A stretch of DNA of 64,000 nt from the NCBI RefSeq assembly GCF_021165955.1, contig NZ_CP088952.1, positions 5,146,001 to 5,210,000 on the forward strand, written 5' to 3'. The notes below the pieces were generated by a model that was given only the letters and a program-made list of their open reading frames with translations, was not told where the DNA came from and did no database searches. The position numbers and the translations under genes are program-made. Positions 16,277 to 24,010 of this stretch are shown piece by piece (the first letter of the stretch is position 1; every line of letters starts with the position of its first letter). This DNA comes from Massilia endophytica. GTDB taxonomy: Bacteria; Pseudomonadota; Gammaproteobacteria; Burkholderiales; Burkholderiaceae_D.

Positions 16277-17581
16277 ATGGCCCTGTTTGGTCATCGCCCG
16301 GACTTCATGAGAACACTGCTCAGCGTCGCCGCCCTTGCTGTCTCCTGCGCCATGCCCGCCCTTGCCGGGACGCCGCTGCCATACATGCCCCCTGCCTCGC
16401 AGGGCATCTCCCCGGACCGCCTGCACCGCGTCGATACCTTCGTCGAGCAGGCCATCCAGCGCAATGACTACCTGGGCGCCGTCGTGCTGGTGCTGCGCAA
16501 CGGGAAGGTAGTGGACTTCAACGCTTACGGCCACCGCGACCTGGCGCGCAGCGAGCCGCTGCAGCGCGATGCGATTTTCCGCATCCGCTCGATGACGAAG
16601 ACCATCACGGCAGCCGCGATCCTCATCCTCATGGAAGAGGGCAAGCTGGTGCTGGACGATCCGGTGTCGAAATACATTCCCGAGTTCGCGGACACGCGCG
16701 TGTTCGCTGGCGGTTCGGCCGAGGTGCCGGAAACCCGCCCGCCCACGCGCCCGATCACCATCCGCCAGCTGCTCACGCACACACCGGGCTTTGCTTCCTA
16801 CGGCGACCGCAGCCTGCCGGTCAACCGCATCTTCGACGCAGCGGACCTGGAGAGCTCCCCGGATCTCGACACCTTCGTGAAGCGCCTGGCTAGGCTGCCG
16901 CTCGCCCACGAGCCCGGCGACGAGTTCCATTACGACGGTACGGCCACGGTGGTGGCGGGCCGCATCGTGGAGGTGCTGTCCGGCATGCGCTTCGACGCCT
17001 TCCTGCACAAGCGCCTGTTCCGTCCCCTGCAGATGCCGGACACCTGCTTTGTGGTGCCGCCGTCCAAGCGCGCCCGCGTGGTGGACATGACGACCACGGA
17101 TGCCAGCGGGCGCCTCAGCGCCACGGCGCCGGGAACGGTGGTGGAAGGCGGCGCGCGCCAGAACCCGTATATCAGCGGCGCGGGCGGCCTGTATTCCACG
17201 GCCGGCGACTACGCCCGCTTCGCCCAGATGCTGCTGAACGGCGGCCGCCTGGATGGCGTGCAGATCCTCGGCCGCAAGAGCGTGGAAATGATGATGTCCA
17301 ACCACCTCACCCACCTGAACCCGCCAGTCCACGAGTACAGTCCGGCGGAAGGCTTCGGTTTGGGCGGCGCCGTGGTGCTGGACGTCGCGCGGCGGGGGCG
17401 CCTGGGTTCGGTCGGCCAGTTCGGCTGGTCCGGTTCTGCCTCCACCTATTACACGATCGACCCGAAGGAAAAACTGGTTGCACTGCTCATGATGCAACAC
17501 TTGCCGCAGGGCTTAGGCAACGATCCAGTCAAGTTAAACGTTAAATTTTTTAATCTGGTGTACCAATCGTTGATCAAATGA
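16277..17581 (+). CDS. Serine hydrolase, class C beta-lactamase-like (PF00144 type)
   Basis: A 434-residue exported protein with a hydrophobic signal at residues 11-30. The catalytic SxxK is Ser105-Met-Thr-Lys108 (FRIRSMTK); the YxN position reads YDG (HYDGTAT), as in esterases and peptidases of this family rather than true AmpC. No clear KTG triad is seen; the C-terminal region has GWSGSAST instead. Substrate unknown; esterase or D-amino-peptidase activity is likelier than antibiotic hydrolysis. The ATG at 16277 has GGAG four bases upstream; an ATG at 16307 would also leave a complete signal peptide. It lies 33 bases before the LacI gene. Confidence 0.88.
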   Translation: MALFGHRPDFMRTLLSVAALAVSCAMPALAGTPLPYMPPASQGISPDRLHRVDTFVEQAIQRNDYLGAVVLVLRNGKVVDFNAYGHRDLARSEPLQRDAIFRIRSMTKTITAAAILILMEEGKLVLDDPVSKYIPEFADTRVFAGGSAEVPETRPPTRPITIRQLLTHTPGFASYGDRSLPVNRIFDAADLESSPDLDTFVKRLARLPLAHEPGDEFHYDGTATVVAGRIVEVLSGMRFDAFLHKRLFRPLQMPDTCFVVPPSKRARVVDMTTTDASGRLSATAPGTVVEGGARQNPYISGAGGLYSTAGDYARFAQMLLNGGRLDGVQILGRKSVEMMMSNHLTHLNPPVHEYSPAEGFGLGGAVVLDVARRGRLGSVGQFGWSGSASTYYTIDPKEKLVALLMMQHLPQGLGNDPVKLNVKFFNLVYQSLIK

Positions 17582-17614
17582 TACATAATCGGATGCCCCT
17601 ATAAGGATAACGAA

Positions 17615-18616
17615 ATGGCAACGATGAAGCAGGTGGCGGAACGCGCAGGCGTCTCTACCACGACGGTATCTCATGTCCTGAACAACACGCGCGCGGTGAG
17701 CGAGGACGTCAAGGAGCGCGTGCGCGCGGCCATGGCCGAGATGCGCTACATCCCCAGCGCCGTGGCCCGCAGCCTGAAGAACGACAAGACGCACACCATC
17801 GGGATGATGATCCCGAATAACACGAATCCCTACTTCGCCGAGCTGATCCGCGGGATCGAGGACGCGTCCTTCAAGCAGGGCTACAACGTCATCCTCTGCA
17901 ACGCCTACGACGACACGCGCAAGCAGTCGGCCTACCTGCAGGTGCTGATGGAAAAGCGGATCGACGGCCTGATCCTCGTGGCCTCGGGCGCGGACGACGA
18001 GCTCTCCACCCGCCTGCAGCACCAGCCCATTCCCACCGTGCTGGTGGACCGGGAAGTGGAGGGCGTGCAGGCCGACTTCGTGGAAGCCAACCACGAAGAG
18101 GGCGGCTACCTCGCCACCAAATACCTGATCGAGCTGGGCCACAAGGATATCGCCTGCGTGTCCGGCCCCATCGACCTGCTGCCTTCGCGCGCCCGCGTGG
18201 AAGGCTACCTGCGCGCCCTGAAGGAAGCGGGCCTGCGCTTCCGCCTGGACTACCTCGTGCGGAGCGACTTCACCAGCGAAGGCGGCTTCCAGGCCTTCCG
18301 CCAGCTGCTCTCCCTGAACAAGCCCCCAACGGCGATCTTTGCCAGCAACGACCTGATGGCGATCGGCGGCATCTGCGCGGCCAGCGCGGCGGGCGTGCGG
18401 GTGCCGGATCAGCTTTCCGTTATCGGCTACGACGATATCGCGCTGGCATCCTTCACCACGCCGCCGCTGACCACCATGGCCCAGCCGAAGTACGAGATGG
18501 GCGAGCTGACGGCCCGCGTGCTGCTCGACCGCGTATCCGGCCGCAGCCAGCCCCTGCGCCGCGAAATGCTGCATACGCAGCTGGTAGTCCGGCAATCGAC
18601 GGCGGCTCCCCGTTAA
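17615..18616 (+). CDS. LacI-family transcriptional regulator of the carbohydrate operon
   Basis: A 333-residue repressor. The helix-turn-helix and hinge are at residues 4-60 (MKQVAERAGVSTTTVSHVLNN, RYIPSAVARSLK), followed by a periplasmic-binding-protein-like effector domain most like RbsR/PurR-type ribose sensors (TIGMMIPNNTNPYFAELIRGIE). The ribosome site is AAGGATAA. Two 12-bp LacI-type operators lie at 18676-18699, between this gene and the ribokinase gene it precedes, so it very probably represses the operon to 30573. The natural inducer is probably a pentose or its phosphate. Confidence 0.95.
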   Translation: MATMKQVAERAGVSTTTVSHVLNNTRAVSEDVKERVRAAMAEMRYIPSAVARSLKNDKTHTIGMMIPNNTNPYFAELIRGIEDASFKQGYNVILCNAYDDTRKQSAYLQVLMEKRIDGLILVASGADDELSTRLQHQPIPTVLVDREVEGVQADFVEANHEEGGYLATKYLIELGHKDIACVSGPIDLLPSRARVEGYLRALKEAGLRFRLDYLVRSDFTSEGGFQAFRQLLSLNKPPTAIFASNDLMAIGGICAASAAGVRVPDQLSVIGYDDIALASFTTPPLTTMAQPKYEMGELTARVLLDRVSGRSQPLRREMLHTQLVVRQSTAAPR

Positions 18617-18645
18617 CCGAAAAGCCACATTCCGAAAGAATGTAA

Positions 18646-18699
18646 TTGACTTGAGAGCGTAGCCGAGGTTCAATAGCAATCGTTTGCGCAATCGATTGC
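18646..18699 (+). promoter_or_regulatory. Operon promoter with two adjacent LacI-type operators
   Basis: TTGACT at 18646-18651, 17-base spacer, TTCAAT at 18669-18674. Immediately downstream are two touching 12-mers: GCAATCGTTTGC (18676-18687) and GCAATCGATTGC (18688-18699). The second is a perfect palindrome extended by GC to 16 bases; the first is an imperfect copy. Both have the central CG typical of LacI-family sites. Binding at either would cover the transcription start. Confidence 0.75.
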
Positions 18700-18733
18700 G
18701 CGTTGCATATAAGAATACCGGAGACTTCAAAGC

Positions 18734-19684
18734 ATGACGCCCCGCATCACCATAGTCGGCAGCATCAACATCGATCTGGTGTTCCGCACCCCGCGCATGC
18801 CCATGCTCGGCGAGACCATCAGCGGCGAAGGCTTCCGTCAGGTCGCAGGCGGGAAAGGCGCCAACCAAGCCGTGGCCGCGGCCCGCCAAGGCGCCGAGGT
18901 GCATTTCGTCGGCGCCGTGGGCGACGACGCCTTCGGCCGCAGCGCCCTGGACGGCCTGCGCGGCGACGGCATCGGCACCGGGGGCATCGCTGTGGTGCCC
19001 GGCGTGGCGACCGGCGTGGCGGGCATCTTTGTCGACGACAGCGGCGCCAACAGCATCGTCATCGCGCCCGGCGCGAACGACACCCTGGACGTGGCCCAGG
19101 TGGAGGCTTGCGCCACCACCATCACCGGCTCCTCCTACCTCGTTTGCCAGTTGGAAACCCCGCTCGCCACTGTCACGCGCGCCATCGAGATCGCCCGCGC
19201 CGCGGGCGTGAAGGTGGTGCTGAACGCTGCGCCCGCGGCCGATCTGCCGGGCAGCCTGCTCGCCATGTGCGACTACCTGGTGGTCAATGAAACCGAAGCC
19301 TCCCAGCTGAGCGGCGTGGACGTGCGCGGCAGCGACGACGCGGTGGCGGCGGCCCGCGCCCTGTGCCGCCGCGGCGCTGGCGCCGTCCTCCTGACCATGG
19401 GAGAATCCGGCGTCGTCGTGTCGGACTGCGGCACCCAGCATCTGGTCCCGGCGGCGAAGGTGCAGCCGGTGGATACCACGGCAGCGGGCGACACCTTCGT
19501 CGGCGCCCTCACCGTGGCGCTGGCGCGCGGCCTGACCCTGGAAGCGGCCACGCGCGAAGCGCAATACGCCGCCGCGCTGGCCGTAACCCGCATCGGCGCC
19601 CAGACCTCGATTCCGACGCGCGAAGAATTGCAGCAATTTATCGATAGCCGGGGCGGCCGCGCGGCCCTCGGCCTCGACCTGTAA
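18734..19684 (+). CDS. rbsK: Ribokinase (PfkB family)
   Basis: ATP-dependent phosphorylation of D-ribose or a related pentose in the cytoplasm. 316 residues with the PfkB signature 1 region VAGGKGANQAVAAARQGAEV near residue 37 and signature 2 VDTTAAGDTFVGAL near residue 250, containing the catalytic Asp. Normal family length. It is the first gene after the twin LacI operators. No ribose ABC transporter or RbsD accompanies it; instead a TonB receptor and a symporter follow, so the actual substrate may differ from ribose. Confidence 0.93.
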   Translation: MTPRITIVGSINIDLVFRTPRMPMLGETISGEGFRQVAGGKGANQAVAAARQGAEVHFVGAVGDDAFGRSALDGLRGDGIGTGGIAVVPGVATGVAGIFVDDSGANSIVIAPGANDTLDVAQVEACATTITGSSYLVCQLETPLATVTRAIEIARAAGVKVVLNAAPAADLPGSLLAMCDYLVVNETEASQLSGVDVRGSDDAVAAARALCRRGAGAVLLTMGESGVVVSDCGTQHLVPAAKVQPVDTTAAGDTFVGALTVALARGLTLEAATREAQYAAALAVTRIGAQTSIPTREELQQFIDSRGGRAALGLDL

Positions 19685-19764
19685 GGAGGACCTGCCACCC
19701 CGCATGACCTGCCGTGCCATGACTGAAAGAGAGCCCGCCCAGACCGGGCGCCTGAACAAACTCT

Positions 19765-21930
19765 ATGAGCGATAAGAAAATCATGAAGAATATGAGCGAG
19801 ACCATCAAATTGACCCCCATCGCCGCTGCCGTAGCCGCCATGCTGTTCGCTGGCGCCGCCTCCGCCCAGCAGGCTTCCGCCGCCGACGAGCAGAAGGCGG
19901 ACGACAAGAGCAGCACCACCGTGATCGTGACCGGTACGCGTACCGCCAAGGCGGTCGACAAGATTCCTGGCGCCGTGAACGTTATCTCCTCCGCCGAGGT
20001 GGCCCGTTCGCTGGCCATCAGCGAAGACGCCACCGCCGTGCTGGCGCGCGTGGTTCCCGGCTATGCCGAAGCCACCCAGGCCATGAGCAACACCGGCGAG
20101 ACCCTGCGCGGCCGTATTCCGCTGCGCCTCTTCGACGGCATTCCGCAAAGCTCCCCGCTGCGCGAAACCCAGCGCAGCGGCTCCTTCACCGACCTGGGCG
20201 TGGTGGGGCGCATCGAAGTGATCAACGGTCCTTCCGCTTCGGAAGGCGTGGGCGCTGCGGGCGGCATCATCAACTACGTGTCGAAGACGCCGACCAAGAT
20301 GGGTACGGAAGTCACGGTGACGAGCAAACTGAGCTCCCAGTTCGAAGACGACAGCATGGCCTGGAAAGTGGGCGCCAACGTCGCGCACAAGGAAGAGGCC
20401 TACGACCTGCTGTTCGCCACCTCCGAAGTGGACCGTGGCGTGCAGTACGACGCGCACGGCCGCCGCATCGGCATGAACGCCTCCGGTTCGCTGAACGACA
20501 CCGAAGGCCGCAACCTGTTCCTGAAGGCGGGCTTCAACCTGAGCACCAGCCAGCGCGTGGAACTGCAGGCCAGCCGCTTCAAGCTGAACGGCAAGGGCAA
20601 CTACGTCTACCAGGAAGGCAACCGCGCCACCGGCCTCACCGACACTGCGGTGCCGGGCAAGCCTTTCAACGGCCAGGCCGAGTTCAACGACTTCCGCCAG
20701 TACGCCGCGAACTACACCAACGACGATATCCTGGGCGGCACCTTCACAGCGCAGGCCTACAAGGCGCAGCAGGCGATGCGTTTCGTTGCGGAGAAGGGCG
20801 GCGCCGACAAGCAGGACCCGCTGATCGCTCCGCTGGGCACCCTGGTCGACCAGTCCGAGGTGTTCTCGAAGAAGCGCGGCCTGCGCACCGGCTACACCCG
20901 TCCGGACTTCCTCACTTCCGGCCTGGAACTGCGCGCCGGTGTGGACATGGTGCGTGACCAGACCGAGCAGCGTCTGGCGCTGACCAACCGCACCTGGGTG
21001 CCGCCGATGGTCTACACCAGCACCGCGCCGTTCGGCCAGCTGTCCTACGACATCGGGAACGTGACCCTGAGCGGCGGCTATCGCCGCGAATCCGGCGAGC
21101 TGGAAGTGAACAGCTACACCACTACCTACTTCAACAACCGCGTGAACGTGGAAGGCGGCTCGCTGGACTACGAAGCGAACCTGCCGAATGCCGGCGCCGT
21201 ATGGCGTTTCGCTCCGGGCTGGTCCACCTATGTCTCTTACGGCAAGGGCTTCGCGCTGCCGAACGTGGGTATTCCGCTGCGTAACATCAAGGTGCCCGGC
21301 CAGAGCGTGAAGGGCATCCTCGACCTGCAGGCCATCATCGTGAAGAACAAGGAGATCGGCGCGAACTGGAAGGGCAAGATGGGCAGCCTGGCGGCTTCCT
21401 ACTACCAGTCCGATTCCGACTTCGGGGTGTCGCTGTCCATCGATCCGAAGACCGGCGACTTCATCATGCAACGCGCGCCGGTACGCGTGAAGGGCTATGA
21501 GATTGCGGGCGAATACAACGTGACCCGCGACCTGCGCCTGAACGGCGCCTTCGCCCACATCCGCGGTGTGACTGCGTCGCGCCTGGGCGGCCCGCTGGAT
21601 ACCGAGCAGGGCATCGCCACCATCGGCCCGGACAAGCTGACCACCGGCGTGAACTGGCAGTGGTCCGAGCGCGGCAACGTGCGCCTGGACTCCACCACCT
21701 TCAAGGGCCGCGAAACCAACCCTGGCAAGTCCTCGCGCGAGAAGACCGGCGGCTACACGCTGTTTGACCTGACCTCCTCGTACAAGACCCGTTACGGCGA
21801 CCTGACCCTGGCGGTCGAGAACCTGGCCGACCGTTACTACATCCTGACGTGGGCGCAGGTTCCTGGCTTCCAGAACTACTTCGCAGGCCGCGGCCGTACC
21901 ATCTCGCTGACCCACAGCATCACCTTCTAA
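19765..21930 (+). CDS. TonB-dependent outer-membrane receptor
   Basis: A 721-residue outer-membrane transporter. The signal peptide is followed by a TonB-box-like TTVIVTGTRT near residue 54, a plug domain (about 60-190, with IEVINGPSASEGVGAAGGIINYVSK) and a 22-strand barrel ending in a terminal Phe (HSITF). In this operon it should import a glycan fragment, glycoside or sugar acid rather than iron. The ribosome site is poor; starts at 19783 or 19792 are also possible and would give a shorter N-terminus. It is separated from the ribokinase gene by 80 bases, the only sizeable gap in the operon. Confidence 0.95.
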   Translation: MSDKKIMKNMSETIKLTPIAAAVAAMLFAGAASAQQASAADEQKADDKSSTTVIVTGTRTAKAVDKIPGAVNVISSAEVARSLAISEDATAVLARVVPGYAEATQAMSNTGETLRGRIPLRLFDGIPQSSPLRETQRSGSFTDLGVVGRIEVINGPSASEGVGAAGGIINYVSKTPTKMGTEVTVTSKLSSQFEDDSMAWKVGANVAHKEEAYDLLFATSEVDRGVQYDAHGRRIGMNASGSLNDTEGRNLFLKAGFNLSTSQRVELQASRFKLNGKGNYVYQEGNRATGLTDTAVPGKPFNGQAEFNDFRQYAANYTNDDILGGTFTAQAYKAQQAMRFVAEKGGADKQDPLIAPLGTLVDQSEVFSKKRGLRTGYTRPDFLTSGLELRAGVDMVRDQTEQRLALTNRTWVPPMVYTSTAPFGQLSYDIGNVTLSGGYRRESGELEVNSYTTTYFNNRVNVEGGSLDYEANLPNAGAVWRFAPGWSTYVSYGKGFALPNVGIPLRNIKVPGQSVKGILDLQAIIVKNKEIGANWKGKMGSLAASYYQSDSDFGVSLSIDPKTGDFIMQRAPVRVKGYEIAGEYNVTRDLRLNGAFAHIRGVTASRLGGPLDTEQGIATIGPDKLTTGVNWQWSERGNVRLDSTTFKGRETNPGKSSREKTGGYTLFDLTSSYKTRYGDLTLAVENLADRYYILTWAQVPGFQNYFAGRGRTISLTHSITF

Positions 21931-21952
21931 GCGAGAGGCCACACAGACCGCC

Positions 21953-24010
21953 ATGCGCAGCAAACTCTTTGTGCCGGGCTCGCGCCCGGAGCTTTTCGCC
22001 AAGGCGCTGAATGGACAGGCCGATGCCATCTCGATCGACCTGGAAGACGCAGTGCCCGAAGCGCGCAAGGAGGAGGCCCGCGCGGCGGTTGCCGAGTTCC
22101 TGCGCTCGCCGCAGGCGCTTGAAAGCGGGAAGCTGATCATCGTTCGCGTGAACGCGATCGGCACCCCGCATTTCGAAGCGGACGTGATGGCTGTGACGCA
22201 GCCATCACTGGGCATGCTGAATCTGCCGAAGGCGGAATCGGCTGCCGATATTCATACGGTGTGCGCCACCCTGGCGCGCGCCGAAGCTGCAAACGGCGTG
22301 GCGCGCGCGGTGCGCGTGCTGGCCAATATCGAATCCCCCCTTGGCCTGCGGCGCGCGGCGGAAATCGGCGCCGCCGATCCGCGCGTGGCGGGCCTGCAGC
22401 TCGGCTTTGCCGACCTGTTCGAATCCAACGGCATCGCACGCCGCGACACGGCCAATGTGCACGCGGCGATGTTCGCGCTGCGCATGGCGGCCGCCGAAGC
22501 GGGCGTGTTCGCCTATGACAGCGCCTTCCCCGACATCAAGGATGCAGACGGCTTCCGCGCCGAGGCGCAGATGTCGAAACGCCTGGGATTCTGGGGCAAG
22601 AGCTGCATCCATCCCTCGCAGGTGGCGCTGGCCAATGAGGTGTTCGGCGCCAGCGCTGCAGAGTACGAACATGCGGTGCGCGTGCTGGAAGCGGCCCGCG
22701 CCGCCGAGGCATCCGGCGCCGGCGCCTTCACCGTGGATGGCAAGATGATCGACCTTCCCTTCATCCGCCGTGCCGAAGCCGTGGTCGCGGCAGGCGCTCC
22801 GGCGCAAGGCGCAGCGCCTGCGCAGGTAGGTTCCACCAAACGCCTGCCATTGGCGGGTATCCGCGTTCTGGACCTCAGTGCCTATATCGCAGGGCCCTAC
22901 GGCTGCACCCAGCTGGCGGACATGGGCGCGGAGGTGATCAAGGTCGAACCGCCGGTGGGCGATAACCTGCGCAAATATCCATCCACGCTGGAAGCGGAAA
23001 GCCGCGCCTTCCTCGGCGTGAACCGCAGCAAGCGCGGCATCGTGATCGACCTGAAGCAGCCGGACGGCCTGGCCGTGCTGCAGAAGCTGGTGGACACGGC
23101 CGACGTCCTGGTCCACAACTTCCGCCCCGGCGTGCCGGAGCGCCTGGGCATCGGCTATGAACAACTGAAGCAGCGCCGCCCGCAGCTCGTGTACTGCGCC
23201 GTCACGGGCTATGGCGAAACGGGCCCGATGAAAGACAACGCAGGCTACGACCAGGTGCTGCAGACCTTCACCGGCATCTGCGCCCTGCAAGGCCCGGCCG
23301 GCGGAGAACCGCAGATCGTCTACGGCAGCGTGGTGGACTACTACGCCGCCGCGCTGGTGGCGTCGGGCGTCAGCGCCGCGCTGTTCGAGCGCGGCCGCAG
23401 CGGCCAGGGCCAGTATGTCGGCGTGTCCCTGCTGCGCAGCGCGCTCGCCATGCAGTCCGCGCGCCTGATCAAGGCGGACAATGAACCGCTTGCGATCGGC
23501 CGCGACATGCGTTCCGGCGGCATCACGGGCATCCACCCCGCGCGCGAGGGCTATATCTACCTCTCCGCCAACACGGCCCATTTCTGGGCCACGCTGTGCG
23601 AGCGCGTGGGACTGCCGGAACTGGCGGCGGACGAGCGTTACGACACCGTGCGCAAGCGCGCCGAGAATGCGGACGTGCTGGTGCCGAAGCTGCGCGCCGC
23701 GCTGGCTGCGCGTACCGCGCGGGAATGGGAACAGGTGTTCGGCAGCGATGTGCCCTGCGCCGCCGCGCGCCAGCTGGAAGAGATGTTCGATCACCCGCAA
23801 GTGCTGGCGGAAGGAATGATGGCGGCCATGCATCATCCCGCAGTCGGCAGCTATCAGGGATTCACCGAAGTGGTCCGCTTCGGCAACGCCCCCGCACCCG
23901 CGCCGTTTGCGGCGCCCGCGCTGGGACAGCATTCGGACCAGATACTCGCCGCCAACGGCTATTCGCCCGAAGAGATTTCGCGCCTGCGTGCACTCGGCGT
24001 CATACGCTGA
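21953..24010 (+). CDS. Fusion protein: CitE/HpcH-type CoA-ester lyase + class III (CaiB/BaiF) CoA-transferase
   Basis: A 685-residue two-domain enzyme. Residues 1 to about 280 are a CitE-like aldolase barrel: SKLFVPGSRPELF, the metal region SIDLEDAVPE, PKAESAAD, IESPLGLRRA, LQLGFADL and GKSCIHPSQ. An Ala/Pro/Gly linker (about 280-297) leads to a full CaiB/BaiF CoA-transferase (about 298-685) with LAGIRVLDLSAYIAGPYGCTQLADMGAEVIKVE and the catalytic-Asp region NAGYDQVLQ, Asp433. Known members of the families activate an acid by CoA transfer and cleave malyl-, citramalyl- or similar CoA thioesters. Fused, they could do both in one cycle (inference). The stop overlaps the next start by one base (TGATG). 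Confidence 0.88.
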   Translation: MRSKLFVPGSRPELFAKALNGQADAISIDLEDAVPEARKEEARAAVAEFLRSPQALESGKLIIVRVNAIGTPHFEADVMAVTQPSLGMLNLPKAESAADIHTVCATLARAEAANGVARAVRVLANIESPLGLRRAAEIGAADPRVAGLQLGFADLFESNGIARRDTANVHAAMFALRMAAAEAGVFAYDSAFPDIKDADGFRAEAQMSKRLGFWGKSCIHPSQVALANEVFGASAAEYEHAVRVLEAARAAEASGAGAFTVDGKMIDLPFIRRAEAVVAAGAPAQGAAPAQVGSTKRLPLAGIRVLDLSAYIAGPYGCTQLADMGAEVIKVEPPVGDNLRKYPSTLEAESRAFLGVNRSKRGIVIDLKQPDGLAVLQKLVDTADVLVHNFRPGVPERLGIGYEQLKQRRPQLVYCAVTGYGETGPMKDNAGYDQVLQTFTGICALQGPAGGEPQIVYGSVVDYYAAALVASGVSAALFERGRSGQGQYVGVSLLRSALAMQSARLIKADNEPLAIGRDMRSGGITGIHPAREGYIYLSANTAHFWATLCERVGLPELAADERYDTVRKRAENADVLVPKLRAALAARTAREWEQVFGSDVPCAAARQLEEMFDHPQVLAEGMMAAMHHPAVGSYQGFTEVVRFGNAPAPAPFAAPALGQHSDQILAANGYSPEEISRLRALGVIR

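Noticed and set aside
17556..17565. TGGTGTACCA, a palindrome like GntR/UxuR-type operators
   Set aside because: It lies within the last codons of the serine hydrolase, no GntR gene is present, and a 10-base palindrome is expected by chance in 64 kb.
16277..17581. Beta-lactamase with a role in antibiotic resistance
   Set aside because: SxxK is present but the YxN motif reads YDG and no KTG is evident; esterase or peptidase-type members are more likely.
19765..21930. Siderophore receptor
   Set aside because: The surrounding operon is carbohydrate-related with LacI control; no Fur site or siderophore genes are close by.
19273..22215. 980-residue minus-strand frame over the ribokinase, TonB receptor and lyase genes
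   Set aside because: Composition is that of an antisense shadow (many His/Arg/Val repeats); the plus-strand genes are unambiguous.
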